Assembly (NCBI RefSeq): GCF_020892095.1 | Contig: NZ_AP024845.1 | Location: 992,001-1,056,000 of the forward strand | Source of the DNA: Claveliimonas bilis | GTDB taxonomy: Bacteria > Bacillota > Clostridia > Lachnospirales > Lachnospiraceae | Direction: 5' to 3' | Length of the DNA stretch: 64,000 nt | Position numbers and translations under genes: made by a program | The notes under the pieces: generated by a model | Databases searched by the model: none | Seen by the model: the letters and a program-made list of their open reading frames with translations, nothing else | What the model was told of the DNA's origin: nothing | Part shown: piece by piece, positions 1 through 7,741 of the stretch | How the letters are laid out: every line of letters begins with the position of its first letter | How positions within the stretch are numbered: position 1 is the first letter of the stretch

Positions 1-1829
1 AGCACCCCGCCGCAGGAGGCCATCATCAGGCCGATCCACAGCGCCATATCGCTGCCGTCCCCAGTCTGGGGGCTGCCGGTGTCGCCGGAAGGATCCTGCT
101 GACCCTGCGAATCGGATGAATCGGTCGGATCAGTCGAATCGGTTGGCTCTCCGGTTCCCGCTGCAGGGATGGCTTCAGTCTGCACATATTCACAGACTGC
201 ACAGCCGCGCTCTCTGGAACCCGCTTCAGTCTCGGTGGCCTCTTTGGTTACTTTCCAATCGCCGTAGGTATGGTTTGCCACATTCAGCTTTTCACCGCAG
301 GAGCATTCCTGCCAGTGGTCGGTTTCGTCATATTTCCACGTTTCATCATGGATGCCGTGCTCATGCCCGATCTCCGGGATGATTTCAACCTGCACATATT
401 CACAGACCGTACAGCCGCGCTCTCTGGAACCCACTTCGGTTTCAGTGGCCTCTTTGGTTACTTTCCAATCGCCGTAGATATGGTTTGCCACATTCAGCTT
501 TTCACCGCAGGAGCATTCCTGCCAGTGCTGGGTTTTGTCATATTTCCATGTTTCGTCATGGATGCCATGCTCATGTTCAAGCATCGGAATGGTTTCGGTC
601 TGAACATGGTCGCAGACCGTGCAGTCACGTGCTTTGGAGCCTTCTTCGGTCTCGGTGGCCGGCTTCGTCACTCTCCATTCGCCGTAGGCATGGTTTGCCA
701 CATTCAGCTTTTCACCGCAGGAGCATTCCTGCCAGTGCTGGGTTTTGTCATATTTCCATGTTTCGTCATGGATGCTGTGTACATGGACCGGAATCGTCTC
801 TTTCTGCGTATATTTGCAGACGGAGCAGGTGCGCTCCCGGGAACCCTCCTCCGTTGTGGTGGCCGGCTTCGTCACGCTCCATTCGCCGTAGGCATGGTTT
901 GCCACATTCAGCTTTTCACCACAGGAACACTCCTGCCAGTGATTAGTATCATCATATTTCCATGTTTCGTCATGGATGCTGTGTACATGGACCGGAATCG
1001 TCTCTTTCTGCGTATATTTGCAGACGGAGCAGGTGCGCTCCCGGGAACCCTCCTCCGTTGTGGTGGCCGGCTTCGTCACGCTCCAATCGCTGAAGTCGTG
1101 GTCGGCTACAGTATCTTGATTAACTTCTTTGCAGTAGCGGCATTCCTTCCAGTGTGTAGTCGAACCGCTTCTCCAGTCGTCGGTATAGTAATGTTGGTGT
1201 TCCCTGTATCTATCAATCTGCTCATAGCCGCAGGTAAGGCACTGCCTTTCACATACGTCATACTTCGTATTTACATCATAATAGATCAGCTCCCATTCGC
1301 CGAAGTTATGGGGGCTCTCTTCAGATTTCTCTCCGCAGCTGCATTCTTTCCAATGCTTGGTTCCATTATTTTTCCAGCCGCCGAAGCTGTGTTCATGGGG
1401 GGGAGTAGGCCCCTCTCCGCCGCCGGTATTGCCGCCGATTGCCCAGTCGCCCCAGGCGTCTCTCTTCCATACGGTATAATAGCCGTCCGGATCGCCGGTA
1501 AGGTAAATCTGTCTGGCCCGTACTTTAAGCGTATACGCATCCTTCGACTGAGTGATATTCTTCGAATCGAAAAATACCCACCTGTCTATCTCAACGCTTT
1601 CTGTCTGGAGTACCTGACCGTTCAGTACCAGCTGCGCCTCATACTCAAGATACGTGCTGCCTGATGCGTTGGCAGGTTTATCCCACATTACCTGGTTTCC
1701 GTATCCCGACCAGCGGGGATTTTCCGGTACATATTGCCCCGCAGCAAACACTGTCGCCGGCAGTATTCCTACCACCATGCATAAGGACAGCAGCAGCGCG
1801 AGCAAACTCTTTTTTCGAAGCATCTTCAT
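1..1829 (-). CDS. Cysteine-repeat cell-wall surface protein (C-terminus beyond window)
   Basis: Starts at ATG 1829 after AAGGAGAG and stays open to base 1, about 609 codons. It opens with a signal peptide (LLALLLSLCMVVGILPATVFA, cleaved before AGQY), followed by a non-repetitive domain of about 110 residues. Then come units of 68-70 residues with a fixed pattern: H-x-x-T-W-K-Y-D, HWQECSCGEKLNVANH, YGxW, VTKxAT and C-x-V-C, so four Cys and several His per unit. Near the window edge there is a Ser/Asp/Thr-rich linker, an SPQTGD motif resembling an LPxTG sorting signal, and a hydrophobic stretch. I infer a sortase-anchored wall protein whose Cys/His units may bind metal. It lies 20 bp after the frameshifted gene at 1850-2484 and shares that gene's promoter. 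The function is unknown. Long open frames on the opposite strand are by-products of the repeats. Confidence 0.82.
   Translation of the reverse strand, partial: MKMLRKKSLLALLLSLCMVVGILPATVFAAGQYVPENPRWSGYGNQVMWDKPANASGSTYLEYEAQLVLNGQVLQTESVEIDRWVFFDSKNITQSKDAYTLKVRARQIYLTGDPDGYYTVWKRDAWGDWAIGGNTGGGEGPTPPHEHSFGGWKNNGTKHWKECSCGEKSEESPHNFGEWELIYYDVNTKYDVCERQCLTCGYEQIDRYREHQHYYTDDWRSGSTTHWKECRYCKEVNQDTVADHDFSDWSVTKPATTTEEGSRERTCSVCKYTQKETIPVHVHSIHDETWKYDDTNHWQECSCGEKLNVANHAYGEWSVTKPATTTEEGSRERTCSVCKYTQKETIPVHVHSIHDETWKYDKTQHWQECSCGEKLNVANHAYGEWRVTKPATETEEGSKARDCTVCDHVQTETIPMLEHEHGIHDETWKYDKTQHWQECSCGEKLNVANHIYGDWKVTKEATETEVGSRERGCTVCEYVQVEIIPEIGHEHGIHDETWKYDETDHWQECSCGEKLNVANHTYGDWKVTKEATETEAGSRERGCAVCEYVQTEAIPAAGTGEPTDSTDPTDSSDSQGQQDPSGDTGSPQTGDGSDMALWIGLMMASCGGV
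160..1180. repeat. Tandem coding repeats, 210 and 204 bp
   Basis: The anchor TGGTTTGCCACATTCAGC begins at 271, 481, 691 and 895, and a diverged copy sits near 1099. The period is 210, 210, 204 and about 204 bp. Neighbouring copies are nearly identical at the DNA level, so recent duplication or gene conversion is likely and copy number may vary between strains. Confidence 0.85.
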
Positions 1830-1849
1830 TCTCTCCTTTACAAATAGAA

Positions 1850-2484
1850 TCAGTTTTTGGTATTTCCGCCGTCCGGTCCGGACGGATCCTTTCCTCCGGC
1901 TGGCGGGTTATCCTGTGCCTTCCGCTTTTTCCTGTATAAGAATACAAGCAGCAGCGCCAGCAGGACAGCCGCCGGTATCGCGGCCAACAGAACGATGTAG
2001 ACGGCGTTTCCATCCTTTTCGTCTCCCGGCAACGGGTCGGGTTGGATGATTGCAGAAACGGAGAAGGGGGTATCGGAACCGAGTACGGCATACCGGCCCG
2101 GGCCGCCGGCTTCAAAGACCAGGCTGCCGTCTTCGGCCTTTGCCTCTATGCGCTCCGGCTCGCCGTCCACCCGCACCGCCTGGTAATGGGCGTAGCCCTC
2201 CAGATGGCTGTTCATCGGGATGCGCACCGTCATGGCGCTGTCTTTGATTTCCACCGGCTCCCCGTTCTGGCGGATGCTGATCTCATACACCGACAGCAGG
2301 CCGTCCAGCGCTTCTTTCAGCTCCGGCTTCTCTTCAAGCAGGCTTTTAAGCCGGTTTCTGTCAGTTCCAGCTTCAGATTTGTTGGCGCAGCCGGTACACC
2401 CGCCGCAAAAGCGGTCATTGGCAGCATCCCCAGCAGCATACACAGGGAAAGCAGCAGCACCGTCAGTTTCCTTTTTGCTTGCAT
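1850..2484 (-). pseudogene. Frameshifted signal-peptide / C-terminal TM surface protein
   Basis: ATG 2484 follows a strong AAGGAGGAG site and encodes a signal peptide (LTVLLLSLCMLLGMLPMTAFA) closely similar to that of the next gene. This frame stops at 2317 after 55 residues. The next frame carries the rest: a soluble module of about 110 residues (from RLKSLLEEKPELKEAL to GGPGRYAVLGSD), a TM helix (IVLLAAIPAAVLLALLLVFL), a KKRK stop-transfer signal and a Gly/Pro/Asp-rich tail ending in TGA at 1852-1850. The two frames meet around 2335-2350. I read it as a broken or internally deleted gene; a sequencing error is possible. It is first in an operon with the repeat protein and is driven by the palindrome promoter at 2515-2592. 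Confidence 0.65.
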
Positions 2485-2514
2485 TTGGTTTCTCCTCCTT
2501 GTCAAACAAAACTT

Positions 2515-2592
2515 ACTGTAGCGCCTTTTTCGGGATTTGTGCAGGTCGCTTTAGCGCCAATTTCCCAAAAATTATGTGGCGCACCTGCGCCA
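2515..2592 (-). promoter_or_regulatory. Palindrome-type promoter 1, for the surface-protein operon
   Basis: Reading leftward: TGGCGCAGGTGCGCCA (2592-2577), a half-site TTGGCGCTAAAGC, a -35-like TGCACA, a 17-bp spacer, and TACAGT (2520-2515) as -10. The start codon at 2484 follows. The same block recurs at 3241-3317 and, inverted, at 3476-3552. The arms GGCGCA/TGCGCC are perfect inverted repeats, as expected for a dimeric activator site. Confidence 0.7.
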
Positions 2593-2629
2593 ATCCACAT
2601 TTTTCGCGGAAATCATGGGGAAATACCGC

Positions 2630-3139
2630 TTATCTCATTAGATCCTGATATTCTGGGTCTGTTGTCCGAATCCCCCACGCCAGTTCCCAAAGCTTTTCAT
2701 CTTCGGAAAGGACATAGCACCTGCCATCCACCCCTTCGAACCGGCGTTTATCAAACCAGAAACTGTAGGTATCCCCTTGCGCCGTCACAAATGTAAGCCC
2801 CCGGGTATCTGTAGAGACGATGGGTGACTCGGATTCCACCGACACATCCCGCAGTGCCTGCAAGACCCCGGCGATCACCGTTTCGTCCCTTGTCTCGTAG
2901 TCCGCCGCCGTCTCTGTCCAATGGTGAAAGATCAGTTCCACCGGCAGTTCCTCATGGGGCAGCTCCAAAAGCTCCCGCTGCTTTTCGGTGCAGTAAGCAA
3001 AAAGGGAGTCCCCTTGGTATGCCGGGGACGAAGTCTCTGTCGGGGTCGGAGTCTCTGCCGGAAGCGCAGGATCTGATGCTGCACACCCCGCCAGCAAACA
3101 GATGGCTGCCAGAAGTGCCGCTGCCCCTCTTTTTTTCAT
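2630..3139 (-). CDS. Secreted lipoprotein, paralogue of the 5931-6380 gene
   Basis: 169 residues, starting at ATG 3139 behind AAAGGAGG. The N-terminus is a lipoprotein signal with lipobox LAGC (Cys 19), followed by a Pro/Thr/Ser/Glu spacer and a compact domain of about 120 residues: YCTEKQRELLELPHEELPVELIFHH, then DETVIAGVLQALRDV, an FWFDKRRF motif and a C-terminal WELAWGIRTTDPEYQDLM. The gene at 5931-6380 has the same order of motifs (YCTESQQEF, EILQALRET, FWFDENRF, YPEYREAM), so the two are paralogues. The protein should be lipid-anchored outside the membrane. I do not recognise the family and propose no function. It has its own palindrome promoter 170 bp upstream. Confidence 0.8.
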   Translation of the reverse strand: MKKRGAAALLAAICLLAGCAASDPALPAETPTPTETSSPAYQGDSLFAYCTEKQRELLELPHEELPVELIFHHWTETAADYETRDETVIAGVLQALRDVSVESESPIVSTDTRGLTFVTAQGDTYSFWFDKRRFEGVDGRCYVLSEDEKLWELAWGIRTTDPEYQDLMR

Positions 3140-3240
3140 TCGTGCCTCCTTTCTTCTGTCCTGGTCTCATGAATCGCTTTGCTGCTCGGCCTGTAACGCC
3201 AAAGGCGATCCAAACTCTTTTTTTGTCCTTTTATGGTTTT

Positions 3241-3317
3241 ACTGTATCGTTTTTTAAGGATCTGTGCAGGCTGCTTTCGCGCCAATTTATCAAAAAACGC
3301 ATGGCGCACCTGCGCCA
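3241..3317 (-). promoter_or_regulatory. Palindrome-type promoter 2, for the lipoprotein gene
   Basis: TGGCGCAGGTGCGCCA at 3317-3302, then half-site TTGGCGCGAAAGC, TGCACA as -35, a 16-bp spacer and TACAGT (3246-3241) as -10. The palindrome-to--10 gap is 55 bp, against 56 bp in the copy at 2515-2592. About 85 bp are alike in the two copies, which points to duplication or strong selection. Confidence 0.7.
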
Positions 3318-3475
3318 ATCTATTTTTTGTGTGAAAATTCCAAAACACCTTGATTGTGCAAAAGGGATTGCCGATCATGACAGGCGGCCTGCTACGTCCT
3401 GTAAACTTAAGAGGTATTACACTCTGTACAGGGTGGATGGCCTCAATTTTCCGCTCAAAGCTTCGTTTCTCAAAA

Positions 3476-3552
3476 TGGCGCAGGTGCGCCACAGTGTTTT
3501 TTTAGTTTGGTGCTAAAGCGGCCTGTTAAAAACACCAGCTTCCTGCTATGAT
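3476..3552 (+). promoter_or_regulatory. Palindrome-type promoter 3, inverted, for the membrane-protein gene
   Basis: TGGCGCAGGTGCGCCA at 3476-3491 is followed by a degenerate half-site TTTGGTGCTAAAGC, a weak -35 in CCTGTTA, a 17-bp spacer and TATGAT (3547-3552) as -10. The gap from palindrome to -10 is again about 55 bp. Because this -10 covers the ATG at 3548, that ATG cannot be the start of the next gene. Confidence 0.65.
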
Positions 3553-3664
3553 AAAAGATAAAAAACGAAAAGTTCACATGATGGAAGGCCGGCCAGGACA
3601 CAGAATGTCCAAAAAGCTTCAGCTGGCCTTTTCGGAACGCAGGATCAGAAAGAGGATATATCGT

Positions 3665-4179
3665 ATGTATGCAAGGTTCAGGCCGTACCATCTCATTGGC
3701 GCCATCGGTGGGTTCCTCACTGCCCTCACCGCCATTATTAGCTTGGCAGTTTCCACATCGTACTACATAAGCGCAGAATGGGTCATTATTGTAAACATGC
3801 TGCTCATTGGCTCCAACGGGTTAATCGCAACCTATTTCTTTGGCGCGTTCAGCGCTACCCGTGACAGCCTCATTAAAGTAGGCAGCCTGATCGCGGGGAT
3901 AGGTCTTGGCTTTAATATCTTGATCTCAATTCTCCAGATGGCGGGGTGTACGTTTTTGTTCTGGCTCTTCTTGGGGCTCTCGTTATGATGGCAGGGGTTG
4001 TGATCGCCTGTATCAAATTCATCATGCTCTTCCAGAGAGACGCTTTTGTCGTGGTGTTCTGCGTGTTTATTTTCCTGGGGCTTCTGCTGTCTTTATTCTG
4101 GACGTGGGCAAGCCTGATAAGCGGCGCTGGGCTGGGTGGCCTGCTGATTTATTTTTACGTCCACAATATCACCTACTAG
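3665..4179 (+). pseudogene. Small multi-span membrane protein, apparently frameshifted at a G run
   Basis: ATG 3665 follows AAGAGGA at good spacing. The first frame has TM helices (LIGAIGGFLTALTAIISLAV, VIIVNMLLIGSNGLIATYFF, a third from VGSLIAG) and stops at 3988. A second frame from about 3946 to 4179 continues as hydrophobic helices (VFVLALLGALVMMAGVVIA, FVVVFCVFIFLGLLLSLFW) and ends LLIYFYVHNITY. The frames join at GCGGGGTG (about 3940-3948); one extra G would make a single protein of about 170 residues with five or so helices. The second frame could start at GTG 3946, but no ribosome site is visible, so I prefer a frameshift (mutation, slippage or sequencing error). No family recognised. 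The palindrome promoter at 3476-3552 drives it. Confidence 0.6.
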
Positions 4180-4209
4180 ACAGCTTCTCTCATTCAGGAT
4201 ATTTCCTTG

Positions 4210-4242
4210 TTTACCGCGGCTGCACCGTGTGGCTGCGGTAAA
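4210..4242 (+). terminator. Hairpin after the membrane-protein gene
   Basis: TTTACCGC (4210-4217) pairs with GCGGTAAA (4235-4242). The stem is good, but there is no long T tract on the plus side. Confidence 0.45.
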
Positions 4243-4402
4243 ATGGCATGTGCGGGCGCAAAAAACCGGTAGTTCCCGGATGCGGAACGCAGCTCCAAAA
4301 ATATACGGTTTTATCCAGGAGAATCCCTGGTTTAGGTCAAACAGGAAGGATTGTATATTCCGCAAAACGTCAGCGAAAAAAGTCTCTAACCGACCGAAAT
4401 CG

Positions 4403-4431
4403 TTGAAAATCCATGCCGTTTATAGTATAAT
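4403..4431 (+). promoter_or_regulatory. Near-consensus sigma-A promoter of the LuxR-type gene
   Basis: TTGAAA (4403-4408), a 17-bp spacer and TATAAT (4426-4431), 38 bp before the start codon. It lacks the TGGCGCA palindrome of the other three promoters here, so the regulator is probably expressed constitutively. Confidence 0.7.
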
Positions 4432-4468
4432 AATCTATAATTGTACCATTGCGGAGAAAGGGGGTGGA

Positions 4469-5911
4469 ATGGGACGTATGGTAATAATAAAGAAAAGCTT
4501 CACAAATCCAAAATCCATTTATGCGATTCTGCTGCTTGGTATTTTTACTTTTCTATTTCTTGGCGCCGAGTACCTATATGTGAATATGATCTCGCTTACG
4601 GCAGGGGAAGAAAAAACGGTGATTGCGCAAAACTACGCGTTAGGAATAAGCGCTGTCGGTTTTTTGCTCTATCCGCTGTTTCATCGCTTTTTGAAAAGGC
4701 GGGTACAAATCGTTGGACTTTTTATCCTTGCACTAGCAGCGGCAGTATGCAATTTTTTGGTTCAAAAACATGTTTCTTATTCGTCCACTCTGCTCTCCGG
4801 AATGGCATTGTTCCTGTTTCTGGGGATATTGGGAAGCGCGGCCCACTACCTGTTTTTCAAACTGGCGAAGGATCGCACCCATCTGGCGCGTATGGTTGGT
4901 ATCTCCTATGCCCTTGGGATCTTCCTGCAGTTTCTAAATAACAATCTTGTGGATCTGGAAACTGCGGAAGCCTTGATACTTTCACTCTTTGCCCTTGTAG
5001 CGTTAGCGCTGTTACTGAAGGCAGAAAGGCTTTGCCGCCAGGAAAATGCAGAAGCGGAAGAACTCCCGTCTCCCGCCATAGAGGAGGATGGGAAGGGAAC
5101 CCGAAAGAAGATCGCCGCCGGCGGACTCCTTGCACTGCTTGTCATCCTGATGGCATGTATCTTCAGTACGCTGGACAACGCGGTCACCATGCATCATACA
5201 GCAGGCACTGACATCGGGCAATGGCCGCGGCTTTTGCTGGCGGTAAGCGGCCTTTCTGCCGGCTTTCTTTTTGATATCCGAAAGCGGAAATTTATGGCCA
5301 TGATGATGTACTGCGTCATGCTGATGTCCGTCATCTGTTTGGTAGTACTCAAGCTGGGCGGCCCGTTTTTGATCGGCCTGATCGTATTTTATCTTTCGGC
5401 TGGATTTTTTGTGGTATTCTTCACCACCAGCTTTCTGGATTTTGCCCGCCATATGCCCACGCCAGCGCTGTGGGCCGGTATGGGGCGCGCCATGAATAAC
5501 GTGAGCGCCGCTTTGCTTACCAACGCCTCTGTAGCGTTGCTTGTTTCTGACAGCAATGGCATGGCATCCATCATTCTGGCACTGGTCCTGTTTGTGGCCG
5601 TCAGCGTAGTCATCTATCTTTATACAGCCTGGATGCCGGTTTCATCCGGCACCCCCAAGGATATCCCGACAGACCTGGACCCTCAGGAAGCGTTCCGTCT
5701 TTTGTCGGAGCTGTTTATCCTTACGCCCAAGGAAACCGAAGTATTTGACAAGCTGGTCAATTCAGAGGAAAGTATTCAGGAGATCGCAGATGGACTGTAT
5801 CTATCCCGGCGAACCTGTCAGCGGCATATCGCGGCGATCTATGAGAAAGCGGGTGTAAAATCACGCATGGGATTGTACCAGCTCTACATAGAAAAACAGC
5901 GCAGGCTATGA
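4469..5911 (+). CDS. Membrane-bound LuxR-type transcriptional regulator (12-TM plus HTH)
   Basis: ATG 4469 follows AAAGGGGGTGGA and gives 480 residues. Residues 1-400 form about a dozen hydrophobic helices arranged like an MFS carrier (from SIYAILLLGIFTFLFLGAEY to VAVSVVIYLYTAW). The last 70 residues are a LuxR-type helix-turn-helix: LTPKETEVFDKLVNSEESIQEIADGLYLS, then RRTCQRHIAAIYEKAGVKSR. MFS-like regulators with a C-terminal LuxR HTH are known, mostly as orphans, in gut Coriobacteria and Clostridia. The likely role is to sense a small molecule or membrane state and bind DNA while membrane-anchored. It sits among genes that carry a shared palindromic promoter, so it is the natural candidate to bind that site. 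It is followed after 19 bp by a lipoprotein gene. Confidence 0.85.
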   Translation: MGRMVIIKKSFTNPKSIYAILLLGIFTFLFLGAEYLYVNMISLTAGEEKTVIAQNYALGISAVGFLLYPLFHRFLKRRVQIVGLFILALAAAVCNFLVQKHVSYSSTLLSGMALFLFLGILGSAAHYLFFKLAKDRTHLARMVGISYALGIFLQFLNNNLVDLETAEALILSLFALVALALLLKAERLCRQENAEAEELPSPAIEEDGKGTRKKIAAGGLLALLVILMACIFSTLDNAVTMHHTAGTDIGQWPRLLLAVSGLSAGFLFDIRKRKFMAMMMYCVMLMSVICLVVLKLGGPFLIGLIVFYLSAGFFVVFFTTSFLDFARHMPTPALWAGMGRAMNNVSAALLTNASVALLVSDSNGMASIILALVLFVAVSVVIYLYTAWMPVSSGTPKDIPTDLDPQEAFRLLSELFILTPKETEVFDKLVNSEESIQEIADGLYLSRRTCQRHIAAIYEKAGVKSRMGLYQLYIEKQRRL

Positions 5912-5930
5912 CAGTCAGAAAGGGATTCGG

Positions 5931-6380
5931 ATGAAGAGGATTAAAATTACCGTTTTGCTGATTTTATTGTGCGTACTGGCGGGGTGTTCCCCAAAAGACA
6001 CATCGCTTCGGGCCTATTGCACCGAAAGCCAGCAGGAATTTCTGGATCAGTCGCTGGAAGAGCTGCCGGTCGCGCTTACCTATCATCACAACGATAACAT
6101 CCTAGGACGCTACGAAACGACGGATGAAGAAATCATCTCCGAAATCCTGCAGGCATTACGGGAAACGACCATTGTATCCAAAGCTTTCAGCGGCTCTACA
6201 GACAGCCGGATCCTGGAGTTTGAGACAGCGGATGGGGATACCTGCCTCTTCTGGTTTGATGAAAACCGGTTCCATGGCGCCGGCGGAACATCCTATGTGC
6301 TTTCCGGCGACGAGGAGATTTGGGATCTGGCGCGGAAAATCCAAGAAACATATCCAGAGTACAGGGAAGCGATGGAGTAA
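5931..6380 (+). CDS. Secreted lipoprotein downstream of the LuxR-type gene
   Basis: 149 residues, ATG 5931 behind AGAAAGGGA. The lipoprotein signal has lipobox LAGC (Cys 19). The mature part matches the 2630-3139 protein along its length: YCTESQQEFLDQSLEELPV, EIISEILQALRET, CLFWFDENRF, YVLSGDEEIWDLA, YPEYREAM. It lacks the Pro/Thr linker of its paralogue. Co-transcription with the regulator suggests a link between this extracytoplasmic protein and sensing, but that is inference; no family was recognised. Confidence 0.8.
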   Translation: MKRIKITVLLILLCVLAGCSPKDTSLRAYCTESQQEFLDQSLEELPVALTYHHNDNILGRYETTDEEIISEILQALRETTIVSKAFSGSTDSRILEFETADGDTCLFWFDENRFHGAGGTSYVLSGDEEIWDLARKIQETYPEYREAME

Positions 6381-6395
6381 AAAAGGCACATCGCA

Positions 6396-6455
6396 AAACC
6401 AGGCATTCCTTACTTGTATCCAGCTAAGGCTGTGCAAGCAGGGAATGCCTGGTTT
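6396..6455. terminator. Bidirectional hairpin between converging genes
   Basis: AAACCAGGCATTCC (6396-6409) is exactly complementary to GGAATGCCTGGTTT (6442-6455), with a 32-nt loop. It lies between the end of the lipoprotein gene and the converging end of the LtrC/XRE fusion gene. The long stem suits a shared terminator, though the loop is large. Confidence 0.55.
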
Positions 6456-6497
6456 ATTTATACCCATTTTTCAAACGCAAGGGACTCGGATTTAGCC

Positions 6498-7736
6498 TCA
6501 TTTATACTCTTCCCCTTCCACAATGGGCATTGTGATGTTTTCCATGGCTTCTCGCATTTTGGGGTGCCGGATAACAAAATGAATCGCCGGCGTTTTTTCC
6601 TTGGACACGATCGCCCAGCTTCCCTCATGGATAAGAATTTGGATATGGCGGAACGCAGGAGATTTGTTTTCCTCAATATGGTAGTTTTTATGCATCTGAG
6701 AAAAGCGCTTCATCATCTCCAGATGTTCCCGATATTGCTCATAGGTGTAGACGATATCCTCTTCATAAAAAGCGCCAGCCAAGGATAGCGTCATGGGGTA
6801 TTGGGCAAACTCATCTTTTGAAAAGTTGGGATACGCTTCAAAGATGGAGTCGTGGGATAGAATTTCTTCCGTCAATTCCCTTTGAAAAGCAATATGTTCC
6901 ATGATCCTGATCTGGTTTTTCTCCGAAACACGATTGTCCCTCAAAACCTGAAAGACAAGCTCATCGTCGGCCGTGTAGAGCGGCAGGGATGACAGGATTG
7001 ACCGCCTTGTACCTTCTGTTTTTGCATCAAGCTTTAAAAAGGCATCCGCCGTAAATTTTTGAGGATCGGACAGCTTGCGCTGCCCCTTTCGGATACGGGA
7101 CAGGTACGAAGGATCGTAGCTCAAAAAACGCGCAAGATCGGATACGCTGACGGACAATGTCTTCAGCAGGGTATCAAAATTCAATCTGAGTTTTTCTATC
7201 TCGATACCAGGCCCCTGTGCCTGCTCGGAGAGCGCCTGCCGAACCGCTTCCTCTTCCATCTCCCGAATTTTCTTTTCGGCTGCTATCGCCGCAATCCCCT
7301 TGGCTAAATTCTCCAATTGCCTGGAATCTGCTTCCGGCACACGGTCTCCAGAGCGATATCGGCTAATTGTAGCTGTGGACAGGCCGGAGCGTTCCGCCAG
7401 ATCCCTGGCGGAGCATCCGGTCCGCTCCATATATCGGTTTAGAACGTCTTTGAACTCCATAGTAACTCTCCAATACCCTTTATCTCCCAGCCGCTCTGCG
7501 TCCGGTCTCTGTGCCAGGATCAGCAGGGCATTATTGGCAGTATAGCGGTCAAACCGTGCCTGTACGTCCAGATACTGCTGAAATTTCCCACTGTCCGCAG
7601 CCACTTCATTCGTGATCTGCTCGGACAGCTCATAACAGCGGTTCCGATTGTTTTTGCTCTTCGCAATAAAAGCGGCTTTTTTATCGTCCTGCGGCACTGC
7701 CGATACATTCAACATGGAATCAAAGTTATTCTCCAT
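6498..7736 (-). CDS. Fusion of an LtrC/ArdC-like N-terminus with an XRE-type HTH protein
   Basis: 412 residues. Residues 1-90 (SFDS-like start, then FQQYLDVQARFDRYTANNALLILAQRPDA) match the start of the LtrC-like/ArdC_N proteins of Tn1549-type elements. From Met 93 the protein is something else: an XRE-type HTH (VLNRYMERTGCSARDLAERSGLSTATISRYRSG, residues 98-130), a second HTH-like segment (VSVSDLARFLSYDPSYLSRIRKG, about 197-218) and a C-terminal domain of about 180 residues I do not recognise. The ATG of Met 93 (7460) keeps its own ribosome site, GGAGAG 7 nt upstream, so the second part was probably an independent gene joined by recombination and may still be translated separately. It is the last gene of the relaxase operon, 5 bp after pcfB. 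Confidence 0.7.
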   Translation of the reverse strand: MENNFDSMLNVSAVPQDDKKAAFIAKSKNNRNRCYELSEQITNEVAADSGKFQQYLDVQARFDRYTANNALLILAQRPDAERLGDKGYWRVTMEFKDVLNRYMERTGCSARDLAERSGLSTATISRYRSGDRVPEADSRQLENLAKGIAAIAAEKKIREMEEEAVRQALSEQAQGPGIEIEKLRLNFDTLLKTLSVSVSDLARFLSYDPSYLSRIRKGQRKLSDPQKFTADAFLKLDAKTEGTRRSILSSLPLYTADDELVFQVLRDNRVSEKNQIRIMEHIAFQRELTEEILSHDSIFEAYPNFSKDEFAQYPMTLSLAGAFYEEDIVYTYEQYREHLEMMKRFSQMHKNYHIEENKSPAFRHIQILIHEGSWAIVSKEKTPAIHFVIRHPKMREAMENITMPIVEGEEYK

Positions 7737-7741
7737 ACTCT

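Noticed and set aside
160-1180. Possible CRISPR array from regular repeats
   Set aside because: The 210/204-bp units are coding, without short repeats and unique spacers.
270-1664. 464-aa open frame on the plus strand
   Set aside because: It is a by-product of the tandem repeats. The minus-strand frame has a signal peptide, ribosome site, Cys pattern and sorting signal.
3548-3664. Upstream ATG at 3548 as start of the membrane protein
   Set aside because: It overlaps the predicted -10 box and lacks a ribosome site; 3665 has both a good site and fits the family size.
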